Part shown: one piece after another, positions 45,101 to 58,140 of the stretch
Position numbering within the stretch: position 1 is the first letter of the stretch
Layout: each line of letters opens with the position of its first letter
Assembly: GCA_029204225.1 (NCBI GenBank)
Contig: CM055108.1
Coordinates: 9,297,849 to 9,361,848 of the forward strand
Direction of reading: 5' to 3'
Length of the DNA stretch: 64,000 nucleotides
Source of the DNA: Diphasiastrum complanatum
Taxonomy: Eukaryota; Streptophyta; Lycopodiopsida; Lycopodiales; Lycopodiaceae
Translations under genes and position numbers: made by a program
The notes under the pieces: model-generated
Told to the model about the DNA's origin: nothing
Database searches by the model: none
The model's input: only the letters and a program-made list of their open reading frames with translations

Positions 45101-46662
45101 ATGGCAACATCAAGTGGAGTCATGTTGGAAGCCAATGATAGGCTTACCTCAAGCAACTATTCATTATGGAAAGTGAGGATGGAATCACTTCTTGAGATGC
45201 ATGATATTTTGGATATTGTTGTAGGTTTTGAGGAGAGGCCAACAACTCAACAAGATAAATTGAGGTATGATAAGGGGGCCAAAAGGACTCTACACATGAT
45301 CAAAATGAATGTTACCAATGAGCTTCTTAAGGAAGTTGGTAAGTGTACTTCATCAAGTGAGGCTTGGGAACCTTTGAAGAAGCTTTATGAGTCCAAGTCT
45401 ACTTCTAGACAAATCTTTTCTTGTTTGCCAAAGAGTGAAGAAAGTCCAAACACTTTTGATTTGAGAGTGAAAGCATTGAATGATGAGTCGGCTTGCATTC
45501 ATGAGAGCATTAAGGAAGGAGAGCTTGTTCAAGTGACTATTAATGGTTTGTTGGATGCTCATGCTAACATTGTTCAAAGTCTTGCTATTCAAAGAACTTT
45601 ACCAAGTTTGATGGATCTTCAAGAGATCTTGATCAATTAACGCTTCAAGTAAGGAGTGGATCTACATCAACTCAAGTTGGAGAGGAGGCTATGTTCATCA
45701 AGGGCAAATTCAAGAGCAAAAACAAAGACAAGTGTCTAAAGGGCAAGGTCAAGTGGAGGCTTCTTCAAGTGGCAAAAAGAAAGATAGATCAAAGCTCAAA
45801 TGCTTCTATTGTGGCATCAAAGGACACTTTGCAAGTGAGTGCTACAAGAAGAAGAGAGATCAAGGAGACAAGCAAGGTAATATTACTCTTGATGAGGATG
45901 GTGTTGATGTTCAAAACACAAATGATGATGCTTTTGTGATGTCTTCATGTATGCTTGCTAGTGATGGAGATCTAGATCCATGGTGGATTGATAGTAGTGC
46001 AAGCTCACACATGACTTTTCACAAAGAGTACTTCACTTCTTTGTTGGCATATGGAGATGACAAGAGGGTGATCTACACGGCCAATGATGATAATTGTGCA
46101 ATCAAAGGTATTGGCACAATTCCTATTTCTATCTCTATGAATAGGAATGTTCCTTTGGAAGATTTTTTGTTGATTACATCTATTACCAAGAATTTGCTTA
46201 GTGTGAGTCAATTACTAAATAAAGACATCAAAGTGGAGTTTGATGGAGATGCTTGTATGATCAAAAGGAAGGATGTCTTAGTTGCAAAAGACAAAAGACA
46301 AGGAAAGTTGTTCAAACTATATGCTTGTGTTATTGCTAACCAAGTTGGATGTGTTGCAAGAGAGCAAATATCTATTCAAGAGGTTTGGCATAAGAGGATG
46401 GGACACCTCAATTTCAGGTCATTGGAGGTAATGACAAGAAAGAAGGTTGTGGTTGGCCTTCCAAATTTCTTAAGTAGCATCAATCATGTTTGTGAGTCTT
46501 GTGCTTTGTCAAAGTCACATAGACTACCTTATACTAGATCTACAAGGCCTTTTCAGATTGTACATTTGGATATTCATGAAATTACTACAATTAGCAATAG
46601 TGGAGCTAAGATGTATGTAACTTTCATTGATGATTTTAGTAGATTTTATTGGATCTATCCAC
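45101..46662 (+). pseudogene. Copia gag-protease-integrase N-terminus
   Basis: Gag starts at ATG 45101 (MATSSGVMLEANDRLTSSNY, SLWKVRMES) with LLKEVGKCTSSSEAW and GELVQVTINGLLDAH, stopping at 45640. After a frame change the 45732 frame has nucleocapsid CFYCGIKGHFASEC, protease WWIDSSASSHMTF (D-S-S in place of D-S-G), SITKNLLSVSQLL, pre-integrase VWHKRMGHLNFRSLEVM ... HVCESCALSKSH and integrase YVTFIDDFSRFYWIYPLK. There the non-coding LTR element is inserted; integrase resumes at 49567. Confidence 0.9.
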
Positions 46663-46667
46663 TAAAG

Positions 46668-47508
<841 letters not shown>

Positions 47509-47861
47509 AGAGGCGTCGTTGTCGAGGAGCGCCACACACTCGTTTCGCCGCATAGCTTTCTTACTATCTTCCTCTTTTTTTCTCTCTCTCTTTTCTTCTC
47601 TCTCACAATTCTTTTTCATCTAAAAATCGAGATTTTGGGGTAGTTTAGCATGGAGTAGTGTTAGTTTTTGCCGTTTTTTGTGATTTTTTGTTTGAATGTA
47701 CTATGGGGAGAGATTGTGAGGTGGGAGGATTAGATCCAAGCACCCAATCCCTTCATTTAATCCATAAAAATTAGAAAAAAACAAAGTCCAAATATGCATT
47801 TTGGAGAGAAAAAGAGAGCCAAAATTCCATCAGATTTTGATTTCTCTAAAACCAGTGGGCA

Positions 47862-49100
47862 TGAATCTTCGCATGACTAGCAGCAGCTCCAGGGTACTAT
47901 CCCAGACCTGCATAGAAGCCTGCGAGGGTTAGTTCCCAGCAGATTTTGAAAAAATAGAGAAAAATCCAAAAACATTCAAAAATCCCCCTTGTGAAAATCG
48001 AAAAAAATTTCAAAACTCAAAACTAACCTTCGTAGAGCTCTCTGAAGTTCCATCTCACTGAGACAAGGACACAAAGAAGTCTACAAGAGTTAGATCCCAG
48101 AAAAAGTGCCCCTGTGAAGGTTTCCAAGAGCAAAAAGTGGCCTAGAACCTTCTTAGACATCGAATTTTTGAGTTTCCTTGGGGAGTAACCTTCGCAAAGC
48201 TCTCTAAAGTTCCATCTCAATGAGACAAGGACACATAGAAGTTTGCAAGAGTTAGATTCCAAAATAAATGCCCCTATGAAGGTTTCCAAGAGCAAAAAAA
48301 GTGGCCTAAAACCTTCTCAGACAGCAAATTTTTGAGTTCCCTAAGAAGTAACTCTTGCAGTTTGGTAAGCAAGTGGATGTAACTCAGATACAAGTACATA
48401 CTAGTTTGTGAAGATTAGTTCTCTGAAAATCTCAAAATTTGGCCAAAAACACCCAAAATATGCACTTTTTCAAGATTTCTTGAGTTTTCTTGGGAAGTAA
48501 CTCTCGCAACTTGGTGAACAGGCGAATCTAACTTAGATACAAGCATATACTAGTCTGTGAGGGTTAGTTCCCATAAAATCTTAAAATTTTGCAAAAAGAA
48601 CCCCAAAAAATGCACTTTTTTCAAGATTTTTTGAGTTTCCTTGGGAAGTAACTCTTGAAGCTTGGTAAGCAGGTGAATCTAACTTAGATACAAGCACATA
48701 CTAGTCTGCAAGGATTAGTCCCAGCAAATATTAAAATTTTACAAAAACAACCCCAAAAGAATGCACTTTTTTCAAGATTTTTTAAGTTTCCTTGGGAAGT
48801 AACACTCGCAGTACAAGTATGTACCAGCCTGCGAGGGTTAGTTTCTAGAAAATCTTAAAATTTTGCAGAAAAAACCCCCAAAAAAATATATATTTTTCAT
48901 GTTTTTTTTTAGATCTGCTAAGAATTAACTCTTGCAGAGAGTTATATAGCTAGATCTAATCTAGATTTGGCTACTATTAAAATTTTGTGAAGATCCAATG
49001 GATAGATCTAGAAATATCTAAGAAAAAGTGCTGAAAAGTGTCCAAAAAATGAGTTTTTTCAAAATCCTGACAAATTTGTCCATCAAGAACTCTTGCAGAA
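47862..49100 (+). repeat. Tandem array, eight to nine diverged ~150-165-bp units
   Basis: A landmark (GGGAAGTAACTCTCGCA or variant) recurs at about 47862, 48023, 48182, 48344, 48492, 48643, 48794, 48921 and 49084, giving periods of 127-163 bp. Each unit then has a TACTAGTCTGYGAGGGTTAGTTCC-like segment, AAAATCTTAAAATTTTGC and CAAGATTTTTTGAGTTTCC. The central three units are most alike; flanking units are more diverged. There is no long ORF. Confidence 0.85.
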
Positions 49101-49199
49101 CTCACATTATCTAGAAATGGTCCAGATACAGCTATTGTAGAAAGGTTGAAAGCTAGATTCACTCAGATATGAAAAAATATATTTAAAAAAACCACAAAA

Positions 49200-49306
49200 A
49201 ACCTTAAGGGCAAGGCATTGGCGTCTTTCGTGTATAGGCCTAGCCACCAATGAGCACAAGTAGCAAGTTGTAATTCTTAGGAATACGAGACTAGGGGCTA
49301 GCCTAG

Positions 49307-49404
<98 letters not shown>

Positions 49405-49561
49405 AGTAGCGACCGAATAGTTTGGAGAAGGTGCTCGAGCCTCCCAAACCTCTCGCTATTTGGGCTTTCTTTCTCTCTCTCCCTCCACTTTGTGCTATGC
49501 AGGTTGAGGCGGGGTTGACGCTCCCAGCGTTCGGACCCTATGCTACATTGATGACACAACA
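49200..49561 (+). repeat. 3' LTR (deleted) of the array-bearing element
   Basis: Lacks the first ~110 bp and ~290 bp of the middle relative to the 5' LTR. It contains a CT tract at 49311-49402 and ends GACACAACA before TAAAG. Confidence 0.75.
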
Positions 49562-49566
49562 TAAAG

Positions 49567-49925
49567 AGCAAAGGTGAAGTGTTTGATATTTTTGTCAAGT
49601 TGAAGAATGCAAGAGAGAACCAATTTTCCACAAGGATCAAGTGCTTGAGGAGTGACAATGGTGGAGTACATATCTACCAAGTTCAAGGCTTTTTGAGATG
49701 AGCATGGGATTAAGAGGGAGTATACAACACCAAGGACCCCACAACAAAATGGAGTGGCTGAAAGGAAGATTAGGACTCTTTGTGAGAGTGCCAAAGCCAT
49801 GAGGTTAAGTGCTAATCTTGAAAAACTATTTTAGAATCAAGCTTTGTTGTGTGCCAGTTTCTTGTGCAATAGGTGGCCAAATGCTATTTTGAATGGAAGG
49901 AGACCTTTTGAAATGCTATTCAAGA
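49567..49925 (+). pseudogene. Copia integrase, middle piece
   Basis: This continues the 45101-46662 polyprotein: KGEVFDIFVKLKNARENQFS, IKCLRSDNGG (second catalytic Asp), a frameshift, then KREYTTPRTPQQNGVAERKI with the catalytic Glu region partly disrupted, and ALLCASFLCNRWPNAIL ... RRPFEMLFKRR. It is interrupted at 49930 by the second LTR insertion. Confidence 0.88.
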
Positions 49926-49930
49926 GGAGG

Positions 49931-51126
49931 TGTTGTAAAGCTACATTTACAAGCTTTACATTCGGCGCCACTAGCGCCAGCATTGTCCCCGACACCAGCA
50001 GTGCCCCTGCTGTTCTAGGCGCCACTGTGACTAGAATCCAGCCGGCGCCAAATTCCTATGGCTGAAAATCTTTGATCGGTTCTAGCGAAGTCCAGAGAGC
50101 TCAAATCGATGTGCAATCACCTCACACGATCTAGGCATGATTAAAGGAAGCCTAGGGATCAATAAAATCTAGAGAGAGAAAATTATAGAGAGAGAAAAAT
50201 GTGCTTTACCAGCCTGGGTAGAGTGCTTGGTACAAGGAGGGGTGCCGAATCCCACCAATTCTATAGGAGAGTGTGGGTTGCGACTTAGGGCGAGCTCCAA
50301 CCAAGTCTCAGCCTCCCTTGCTGGAATGTTGTCCTGGCACTCGCCTTGGCATGCCAGCTCCCCAGAGACTAGGGTTGGTCACACACTTGAAATGTAACCT
50401 TCTCAGATTTATCAATAAAGTGGGATTTCTCTCAAACTGACTCTGATTACCTTCTGGGTTTCAGTGTTCAGTAAAAGCGCCAGTTGTAAGGCCGCTTCAA
50501 AACTTTTAAGTTGGCACATAGCTGAGGGTCGTATCCCGGGACACTAATGGTATGTCGTCGGGACCATTCGGTCCGTGGCGCCAGCGGTATGCTGTCGGGA
50601 CCATTTGGTCCAAGAACTGGTTGTCTCCATATCTATCACGGATTGTGGTTCTGAGTGTTCCTTGCATGAACATGAATGGGTTAAGCTCTTGGGGAACAGG
50701 CTCTAACCTGTCGGCTGAGTTGGATGGCTTGCTTGGGTGAAAGTTACGTGTTTATGGCTGTTCAGTCTGGCGTGGCGCCAGGTTGGCTTCCAGCGCTCAT
50801 GACGAAGCTTTCAGTTGGTTAAGTTTGATGTAAGTCAGACCGCTTGCTTAGAATGGATGTTACTCGTTTGTAACGAAGCTTCGAGTTGGTTAAGTTTGAT
50901 GTATGTCGGGTGGCTTGCTTGGAGGGAAGTCACCCACATCGGGACCCCCGATCTGGCATGGCGCCAGGTTGGATCTCAATGTTGGTTTTCGGAACTTCAA
51001 GTTGGTTAAGTCTGATCGTTGTTGGCGAGTTGGCTTCTTGTATGTCAAGTGGGTTTGGATGGAAAGAGTTGAAGGATGGGAAACTAAGTCGTGTTTCGTG
51101 GCTCCCTTTGGGATGTCTACACTACA
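49931..51126 (+). repeat. 5' LTR, GGCGCC-rich
   Basis: The first ~110 bp hold several GGCGCC/AGCGCCAGC words; CTTCTCAGATTTATCAATAAAG (near 50400) is a probable poly(A) region. The last ~400 bp contain three to four copies of a GTTGGTTAAGTTTGATGTA-type ~70-bp repeat and GGCGCCAGGTTGG. Confidence 0.92.
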
Positions 51127-51128
51127 TG

Positions 51129-51142
51129 TGGTATCAGAGCTG
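51129..51142 (+). other. Primer binding site (initiator tRNA-Met)
   Basis: TGGTATCAGAGCTG lies two bases after the 5' LTR. Confidence 0.85.
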
Positions 51143-52985
51143 ACTGGTCGGTCAGCTATGCAGATCTCACGGAAATGGCCACTGTTTGGGGTTCATCAAG
51201 ACAACTGTTGTGCAAGGTGCTACCCACAGTGTAAGCACGGGTGCGTCCTCCGGTCGGGATGGTCGACAGAATGGGGGACTTGATGAGTCAAGGTGCTGTT
51301 CTTGAGGTGTAAGCACAGTCAGTTCTCACGGTTCGGGCCTGGCGCTGTCTGCACGTAGGGCAGATGAGGCAGTGTGTTGCCATTAGGTTGGTGTAAGCAC
51401 GGTCTGTGCCTTGTGGGGTGCGAGGTGACATATTCGAACTGTACGGGTTAACCACTAGTATAAAGATGTTGCTCAAATTCTGGTGTAAAGCATGGGTGGT
51501 TAGCTGCCAGTGCGGGATAGCTGCCGATCGTTTAACTATAAAGGTTATCAACCAAAAAGTGGTGGGGCATGACTGAGGCAATGTGTTGCTTAATCGTGAA
51601 AGCACGAATAGTTGGAGGGGTGTCCTATGTGGCCTGATTCTGTGATCGATTTGAATGGGTGCGGCCAGACAAAGGTCCGTTGGCAGGACCATCTCAAAGG
51701 GGGACCTTGTCTTTGTTACTTGTTAGTAAACCTGCCTGAGTGTCTTACTTGTGTGTATTCGTGGTGAGTCTTAGTACTCGTGCTTTGCCTAGTTTGCATG
51801 ATTGCTTGTGATAACAGGAGCTGATGGCTCGAGAAGGAACCTTTCTTTTGAAGGCTGATACCATCAAACAAAGAGGACTACATGATTTGTGGGGGGGATT
51901 TGTAGTTCAAGTACTCGCACGTGAACGGCAACGAAACGACTCAATGTTTGCAAAGGATGAATGGCTAGCCTATTTCTTGGGTTAGTTTCATTTGCGACAA
52001 CGCCCACCAGATGCAAGCAGGAAGTCAAAAGTTGGAAAGGGCAATTTCAGGGGAGATCTTCTATGGAGTAGTTGGTCTTCATTTTGGGACGGCCACCTTC
52101 GGAACTGAAACTTACTGAGCATGGGTGATATCCAGTATCAGTTGGGTTTTTCCTCAAAGGGAAAAATACTAGAATCCTCTTCAAAGATTGTCAACAAGTT
52201 GGATCGAGCCATAATCCTAGCAGATGGGAAGCAAAGTGTTGGAAAGGCTTTTTGTTTGAAGAACTCTACTATAAGTCCGGTCAGCTGATATTATAAGCAA
52301 GAGGGGAACTATCACACACACCTCTCTCTTGGGGCAAATTTTGAATGAAAGTTGATCAAAACGGGGACAAATTCAAGGTGACCTAGCCATACTCACACGA
52401 GGAGACTGGCGAACTTTGGACCTAATAAGTTGACAAGGTTTTGTTGCGGAATGGAAAGTTTGTTATAGGCATTCTCTGGACCAACAAAGATGAGGAAACA
52501 TATGAGTACGTTGCCTTGTGTTACGTGTAAGGCAACTGATCAATGAAGGAATCATGAAAGTTGAGTCTTGCATGAGAGATTTGGTACTTCGAACGGACGC
52601 TAAGGGACAATTCGTGTTGAGATCGGAGTAGTGCAAACTCTGGGTGCATGTGTCTGATTCAAAGAGAGCTACTTGAATCCAAGCTTGATGTACACTTCTT
52701 GTTTTGACTGTGAGGCAAATGGAATTGTGAAAGTCAAGTTTTGCGAGACGGACATGGTGCTTCAAACAAACGCGAAAAGATAGTTCGTATGCAGATCAAA
52801 CTGGTGCGACCCTTTGGCTCTCCACGAGGTCAATGGTTACATTTGGGTTGATTCTTCAAGCTAAGTGAGAGGTGCATTGCGGAGTACTCAATCTTTGCCT
52901 ACCTTAAAGAGCCAAGAAGGAAAAGTATCAAGATCAGGTTGGAACAAGAAGAGAAATCAAGGTGCAAAAGCAACAAGGCACGGAG
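51143..52985 (+). other. Non-coding interior with GTGTAAGCACGG repeats
   Basis: A GTGTAAGCACGG-type phrase recurs near 51230, 51308 and 51391 with weaker copies near 51485 and 51595, suggesting an irregular tandem array of about 80-90 bp. No ORF carries retroelement motifs. The remainder (51800-52985) is unique-looking. Confidence 0.6.
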
Positions 52986-52990
52986 TGGAC

Positions 52991-53639
52991 TGTGAAAGAT
53001 TCAACTAGTTTCATCACATTTTGCAATATTTTCATATTTGGCATATCGAGGCCAAAACTTGTTTTAGACTTAGAGGTTGACTTTTCAAAGTTCATTAGTC
53101 TAAATTTCATTTGAATAAACACTTTTTGAAAGTGTGGGAAAGATAGAATGCGAGTTTGAGTAGATTCAATTTGAATAAGTTGGGTACATTGAATCTAGAC
53201 CCAAAATTGGTAGGGTTAGCATTTTGGTGGGAAAGCCAAGTGGCCAAATAGGGTTTGGACCTGCTATAAAAGGATGTAACTCATGGAGAGAGTCATCTTC
53301 TCTCTTCTCTATCTCATTTCATGCTTATACATGGTTCTCTTGGGCTCTACTATCCATTGGTGCACTATCTTGGTGATTGCTTGCAATTCTATGTGTAGAA
53401 TGATCTATATTTGCTATTTTTGGATCCACACGTGTGAAATACAGTAGCTTGCTGGTTTTGTACGGACAGCAACAGTACATAATCATTTCATTCAAGTTTT
53501 ATCAAGTTCTATTAGTGTTTGCATCTCAAATTGTTTGTAGATGCCTCTTTTCTACATTGGTGAAATTGATAGTGTATTTCTCTTTCTAACCAAAGATCAT
53601 TCAAGTAGATTGGATCTTAAGAATCTGAAATCTTTCACA
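52991..53639 (+). repeat. Solo LTR of a copia family
   Basis: TGTGAAAGATTC...ATCTTTCACA flanked by TGGAC (52986-52990 and 53640-53644). It contains CTATAAAAGGATG near 53269 and CCACACGTGTGAAAT at 53426-53440. It belongs to the same family as the LTR at 39356-40007. No internal sequence is present, so LTR-LTR recombination removed it. Confidence 0.9.
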
Positions 53640-53644
53640 TGGAC

Positions 53645-54108
53645 CATAAAGTGGGCAATTAAATGATAAATCCTTTGGCTCAGGGAGCCTTGATACCTGT
53701 GTGGAACTAATCAAATCTGGAGCTCAGGGAGCTCAACACAAAGTGCATCAAGGACAAATCAGGAGCTCAAAGGAGTTCCAAAAAAAAAAAAAAAAAAAGG
53801 TCAGAAGCGACAGGGGCAAACATTTCACAGAAAGGCCTCTGTCACCAGTTAATAAGATTCTTGGGTTTTACGTAAGCGATATAAAATCTACGCTTTTCCC
53901 AGACAAAGATATATTTTCAAGCTATGTAATTTTTTAGTACAAAGTGCTGAGCCTCCGACTTGTGGTGTGCCAGCTTCAATGTTAATAAAAAGTGGCCAGT
54001 AAATTGAGTACTGTGCCAAGTAGCTTAAATGTATATTTTAATTGGGAGACACCTTTACTTTAATCTGACATCTGATGAGGACATCAGATTTTATAAAGGT
54101 GGGGTGGA
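53645..54108 (+). other. Non-coding interior, 3' part
   Basis: Includes an A-run at 53780-53798 and a repeated ACATCTGATGAGGACATCAGAT hairpin near 54068-54089 just before the polypurine tract. No gene seen. Confidence 0.5.
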
Positions 54109-55331
54109 TGTTGTAAAGCTACCTTTACAAGCTTTACATCCGGTGCCACTGGCGCCAGCATTTTTCCCGACGCCAGCAGCGCCCCTGCTGCTCCCGGCTC
54201 CACCGGCGCCGGCGCCGCTCCCGGCGCCACTGTGACCAGAATCCAGCCGGCGCCAAGTTCTTATGGCTGAAAACCTTTGATCGGTTCTAGCGAAGTCCAA
54301 AGAGCTCAGATCGATGTGCAATCACCTCACACGATCTAGGCATGATTAAAGGAAACCTGGGGATCAGTAAAATCTAGAGAGAGAAAATCCTAGAGAGAGA
54401 AAAACATGCTTTACCAGCCTAGGTAGAGTGCTTGGTATGAGGGGGGGTGCCGAATCCCACCAATACTATAGGGGAGTGCAAGTTGCGACTCAGGGTGAGC
54501 TCCAACCAAGTCTCAGCCTCCCTTGTTGGAATGTTGTCCTGGCACTCGCCTTGGCATGCCAGCTCCCCGGAGACTAGGGTTGGTCACACACTTGAAATGT
54601 AACCTTCTCAGATTTATCAATAAAGTGGGATTTTTCTCAAACTGACTCTAATTATCTTCTGGGTTTCAGTGTTCGGTAAAAGCGCTAGTTGTAAGACCGC
54701 TTCAAAATTTTTAAGTTGGCACATAGTTGAGGGTCGTATCCCGGGACGCCAGCGGTATGCTGTCGAGACCATTCGGTCCGTGGCGCCAGCGGTATGCTGT
54801 TGGGACCATTTGGTCCAGGAACTGGTTGTCTCCATATCTGTTGCGGCTTGTGGTTTTGAGTGTTCCTTGCATGAACGTGAATGGGTTAAGCTCTTGGGGA
54901 ACGGGCTCTAACATGTCGGCTGAGTTGGATGGCTTGCTTGGGTGGAAGTTACATGTTTATGGCTATCCAGTCTGGCGTGGCGCCAGGTTGGCTTCCAACG
55001 CTCATGACGAAGCTTTCAGTTGGTTAAGTCTGATGTAAGTCAGACCACTTGCTTAGAATGGATGTTACTCGTTTTTAACAAAGCTTCGAGTTGGTTAAGT
55101 TTGATGTATGTCGGGCGGCTTGCTTGGAGGGAAGTCACCCACATCAGGACCTCCGATTTGGCATGGCGCCAGGTTGAATCTCAATGTTGGTTTTCGGAAT
55201 TTCAAGTTGGTTAAGTCTGATCGTTGTTGGCGAGTCGGCTGCTTGTATGTCAAGTGGGTTTGGATGGCAAGAGTTGAAGGCTGGGAAACTAAGTCGTGGT
55301 TCCCGGCTCCCTTTGGGATGCCTGCGCTACA
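54109..55331 (+). repeat. 3' LTR, GGCGCC-rich
   Basis: Matches 49931-51126 closely. It has an extra expansion of GGCGCC/CTCCCGG units near 54190-54230. It ends GCGCTACA before GGAGG. Confidence 0.92.
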
Positions 55332-55336
55332 GGAGG

Positions 55337-56605
55337 CCGAGTGTCAACTTTCTCAAAACTTTTGGATGCACATGCTATGTCAACATTACTCTTGATGATA
55401 GGACCAAGGAGGCTCCACCTTCAAGAAAAGGTATATTTGTTGGATATAGTGAGGTGAGTAAAGCCTACAAGGTTTACATTCCTTCTACTAACAAAGTGAT
55501 TGTTGGTAGAGATGTCATTTTTTATGAGGGAAATATTCCAAAAGTAACTTCAAGTACTATTGATGTTGATGATGTGGATGGATCTAACAATCTTGATGAT
55601 GATGTTATGGATCTTACTTTGGATGGTGATGATGAAGGACCTTCATCAAGTCAAAAGCCAAGAAGAACATCAAGGCAAAGGCAAATATCTTCAAGGCTCA
55701 CATATGATGAAAAGGGTAAGCGGGTAGTTTCTGGAGATTGCTTTGCTTTCCTAACCTCTTTTGATGAACCTACAAGTGTAGATGAATCAAGGAACAAAGA
55801 GGAGTGGATCCAAGCAATGGACCTTGAGTATCAACTCTTATGAAGAATGAAACATAGAGAGGTCTAATGTAAAGCTAACTATAAGAGGTGGTGAAAGATC
55901 CTTCGAGAACATTACTCTCTATAGAAAGCTAGTTGGATCACTCATCTATCTAACCATTACAAGACCAGATCTAAGCTATTATATAGGAAGATTGAGTCAA
56001 TTCATGTAAGATCCAAGTGAAGAGCATTGGGTGGCTAGGAAAACGAGTTTTGAGGTATATCATGGGAACTCGATATTTTGGCATATCGTATGAGGGATCT
56101 TCATCTAATCTTTTTGGATTTTAAGATTAGGACTAGGTTGGAGACAAAATTGATAGGAAATCCATAAGTGCTTATTGTATTTTCATAGGTGATGGAGCTA
56201 TATCATGGATGTCAAAGAAACAAACCACTATCTCATTATCATCTAGTGAGGCCGAGTACAAAGCACTTACACATTGCACAAAAGAGATGGTATGGATCAA
56301 GAGGATGTTCAAGGATCCAAACTTGGTGGATTTTTCAAAGATCCCAATCATCTTTTGTGACAACTTATCAGCCCAAAGGTTGGCAACCAATCCTATCTTT
56401 CATGCTAGGAGCAAACACATTGAGGTGGCATACCACTTTGTGAGGGAGCAAGTCATGCTAAAGGAGGTGGACCTTCAACATGTTTCTTCAAGGGAATGTG
56501 TAATTGATATTTTCACCAAAGCATTGGGAAAGGAGCTGTTTATGAAGAATAGGACATCACTTGGAGTGTTATCAAAGTCTATGTTAAAACTAGTTGAAGA
56601 GAGAG
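55337..56605 (+). pseudogene. Copia pol C-terminal piece, RT core deleted
   Basis: This begins with the post-integrase segment SVNFLKTFGCTCYV, RKGIFVGYSEVSKAYKVYIP and VIVGRDVIFYEGN, an acidic linker and NKEEWIQAMDLEYQLL, then a stop near 55840. The next recognisable sequence is ERSFENITLYRKLVGSLI and RPDLSYYIGRLSQFM, so the whole RT palm with YVDD (several hundred bases) is missing. RNase H remains open at 56209-56610 (SKKQTTISLSSSEAEYKAL, KHIEVAYHFVREQ, CVIDIFTKALGKE) but without its TDADW segment in frame. The polypurine tract GAAGAGAGAG precedes the LTR. Confidence 0.9.
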
Positions 56606-57261
56606 TGTGAGGGATTTCAACTAGTTTGATCAATATTGAGTTAAATGCTACATTTGTTTATTTGACAATTGAGGCCAATTTCATATTAGCTTAGATATTT
56701 ACTTTTTATAGGCATATTAGTCTAAATGCATTTGAAATTACTCATTTTAGAGTTGGAGGAAAAGTTAGAAAGTCGAGTTACTAGTAGATTCAAATTTGAA
56801 TAAGGTTCATGGAGCCTAGTCAGGTTATGTTAGGGTTTTATCATTTTGGAGGGAAACCAAACTTTTGAATATTCATGGATCTACTATATAAAGCTGTACA
56901 CACATGAGATAAGGCTGATCTTCTACCTCTCTTACCTCATTCATGCTTATACATGGTTCTCTTGGGTTCTACTATCCATTGGTGCACTCTACTTGTGATA
57001 TTTTGTAATTTTATATGTAGAATGATCTATATTTGCTATTTTCAGATCCACACATGTGAAATATAGTAGGGTACTATTGTTGTACAAACATTAGCTTCTA
57101 TTTATGTTTTAATTCATGTTTGATCAAGTTCTATTAGAATTAACATTCTATTTTGTGTGTAGATCCTGATTTTTCTACATTGGCAAGATTGGTGAATGGC
57201 TTGTTTTTGTAACCAAAGTTCGTTAGATGATTTGGATTTGAAACATCCCAAATATTTCACA
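56606..57261 (+). repeat. 3' LTR, promoter-containing copy
   Basis: TGTGAGGGATTTC...AATATTTCACA, with TATATAAAG at about 56884 and CCACACATGTGAAAT at 57048. It retains the ~110 bp missing from the 5' LTR. Confidence 0.92.
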
Positions 57262-57266
57262 CCTTT

Positions 57267-58140
57267 GCCTTCAATGTGAAATTGAGTCACTGAAGTAGAC
57301 ATACTTCGAATCTGTTGGTATGAGGTCTTCGAATAAGAACTTACATGAAGTCATATGCTGAGAAACACCAAATACCAATCCAATGCATCTCTAATGGGTT
57401 CATCTTGTATCATTAGCAGAGTTGGGTCTTCAAGAGAGGTTCTGGTAGAATCAGATTCTCCATCCTAGTGCGTCTTCTTGTTTGCTTCATTGTGCTTGAG
57501 AACTTGATAATCCTTGATGTCGTGATTGGTTCTCTTACAGTACTTGCACAAGAGTATGGTCTTAGACTTTTGATGCTATCGATTGTGTTGTTGTGATTTC
57601 TAGTCTGAATCAGTTTGCTTAGCTTTTGTCTTTTTGTCCTTCAAAGGTTTCTTCTTTTGGAGTTGTTGCTTATTCTAATAGAGAATGACTATCTTCTAAT
57701 TCGATGTAGATAAGCTTTTTCTTCTTATTTCTTTTTGCAATAAACTTGTTGTCACCTTTTGCAAAGACAGGTCAGGAGCATTGGTAAGTAGCAATACTAG
57801 ATTGTCGTAAGAGGGAAGAATACTGGATAGAAGAGACATGTTAGCATCTTTGTCCGATAGTGGCAAACCTATTGCAGCTAACTAATTGATTAGTTATTTG
57901 AATGCATTTAGATCACAATACTAGTTCATTTTTTGTGCTTTTTGAAGCATAGTATTGATCTAGATTCAATCTAGCTAATGCCTATGACCAAATAGAGTTT
58001 TGGATCATTGAAGCATTTCTTTTTAGAGTCTAAGATCAGAGCTGAGAGTCTCTTCAGTGTGAGAGTGTGTATTACAACGAGTAGTGCACATGTATTTATA
58101 TTGCTATAGGACCGGTCTTTTGGCCTTTTTAATTCTGTAA
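57267..58140 (-). pseudogene. Antisense copia gag-protease start (partner of 41054-43990)
   Basis: The minus strand reads a gag segment (LINQLVAAIGLPLSDKD, SLLSSILPSYDNLVLLL, SLQKVTTSLLQKE), a nucleocapsid CKYCKRTNHDIKDY whose last Cys is Tyr, and a protease-like region ending VTQFHIEGKG. The frame resumes across the CCTTT duplication at 43990. Gag N-terminus is missing. Upstream (58140-58000) a TATAAATACATG box suggests LTR sequence. Confidence 0.75.

Larger units (their letters stand above)
49931..55331 (+). mobile_element. Non-coding LTR element with GGCGCC-rich LTRs
   Basis: Target duplication GGAGG (49926-49930, 55332-55336). LTRs 49931-51126 and 54109-55331 start TGTTGTAAAGC and end CTACA. 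A primer site follows and a GGTGGGGTGGA tract precedes the 3' LTR. The interior of about 2.9 kb, of which 0.65 kb is a later solo LTR, has no gag or pol motif. It is therefore a non-autonomous element depending on another family's proteins. Removing it rejoins the copia frame (LFKRR|PSVNFLKTFG). Confidence 0.92.

Noticed and set aside
50815-51283. Trp/Gly-rich ORFs in the LTR (and partners at 55020-55395)
   Set aside because: They translate the ~70-bp internal LTR repeats in different frames in the two LTRs; no start or domain conserved.
53701-53937. 78-aa ORF containing a poly-Lys run
   Set aside because: Generated by the A-run at 53780-53798 within a non-coding LTR element.
54029-54321. 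Ala/Pro-rich and Gly/Ala-rich ORFs at the GGCGCC tract
   Set aside because: Both strands translate the same GC-rich LTR repeat, and the 5' LTR copy does not keep the frame.
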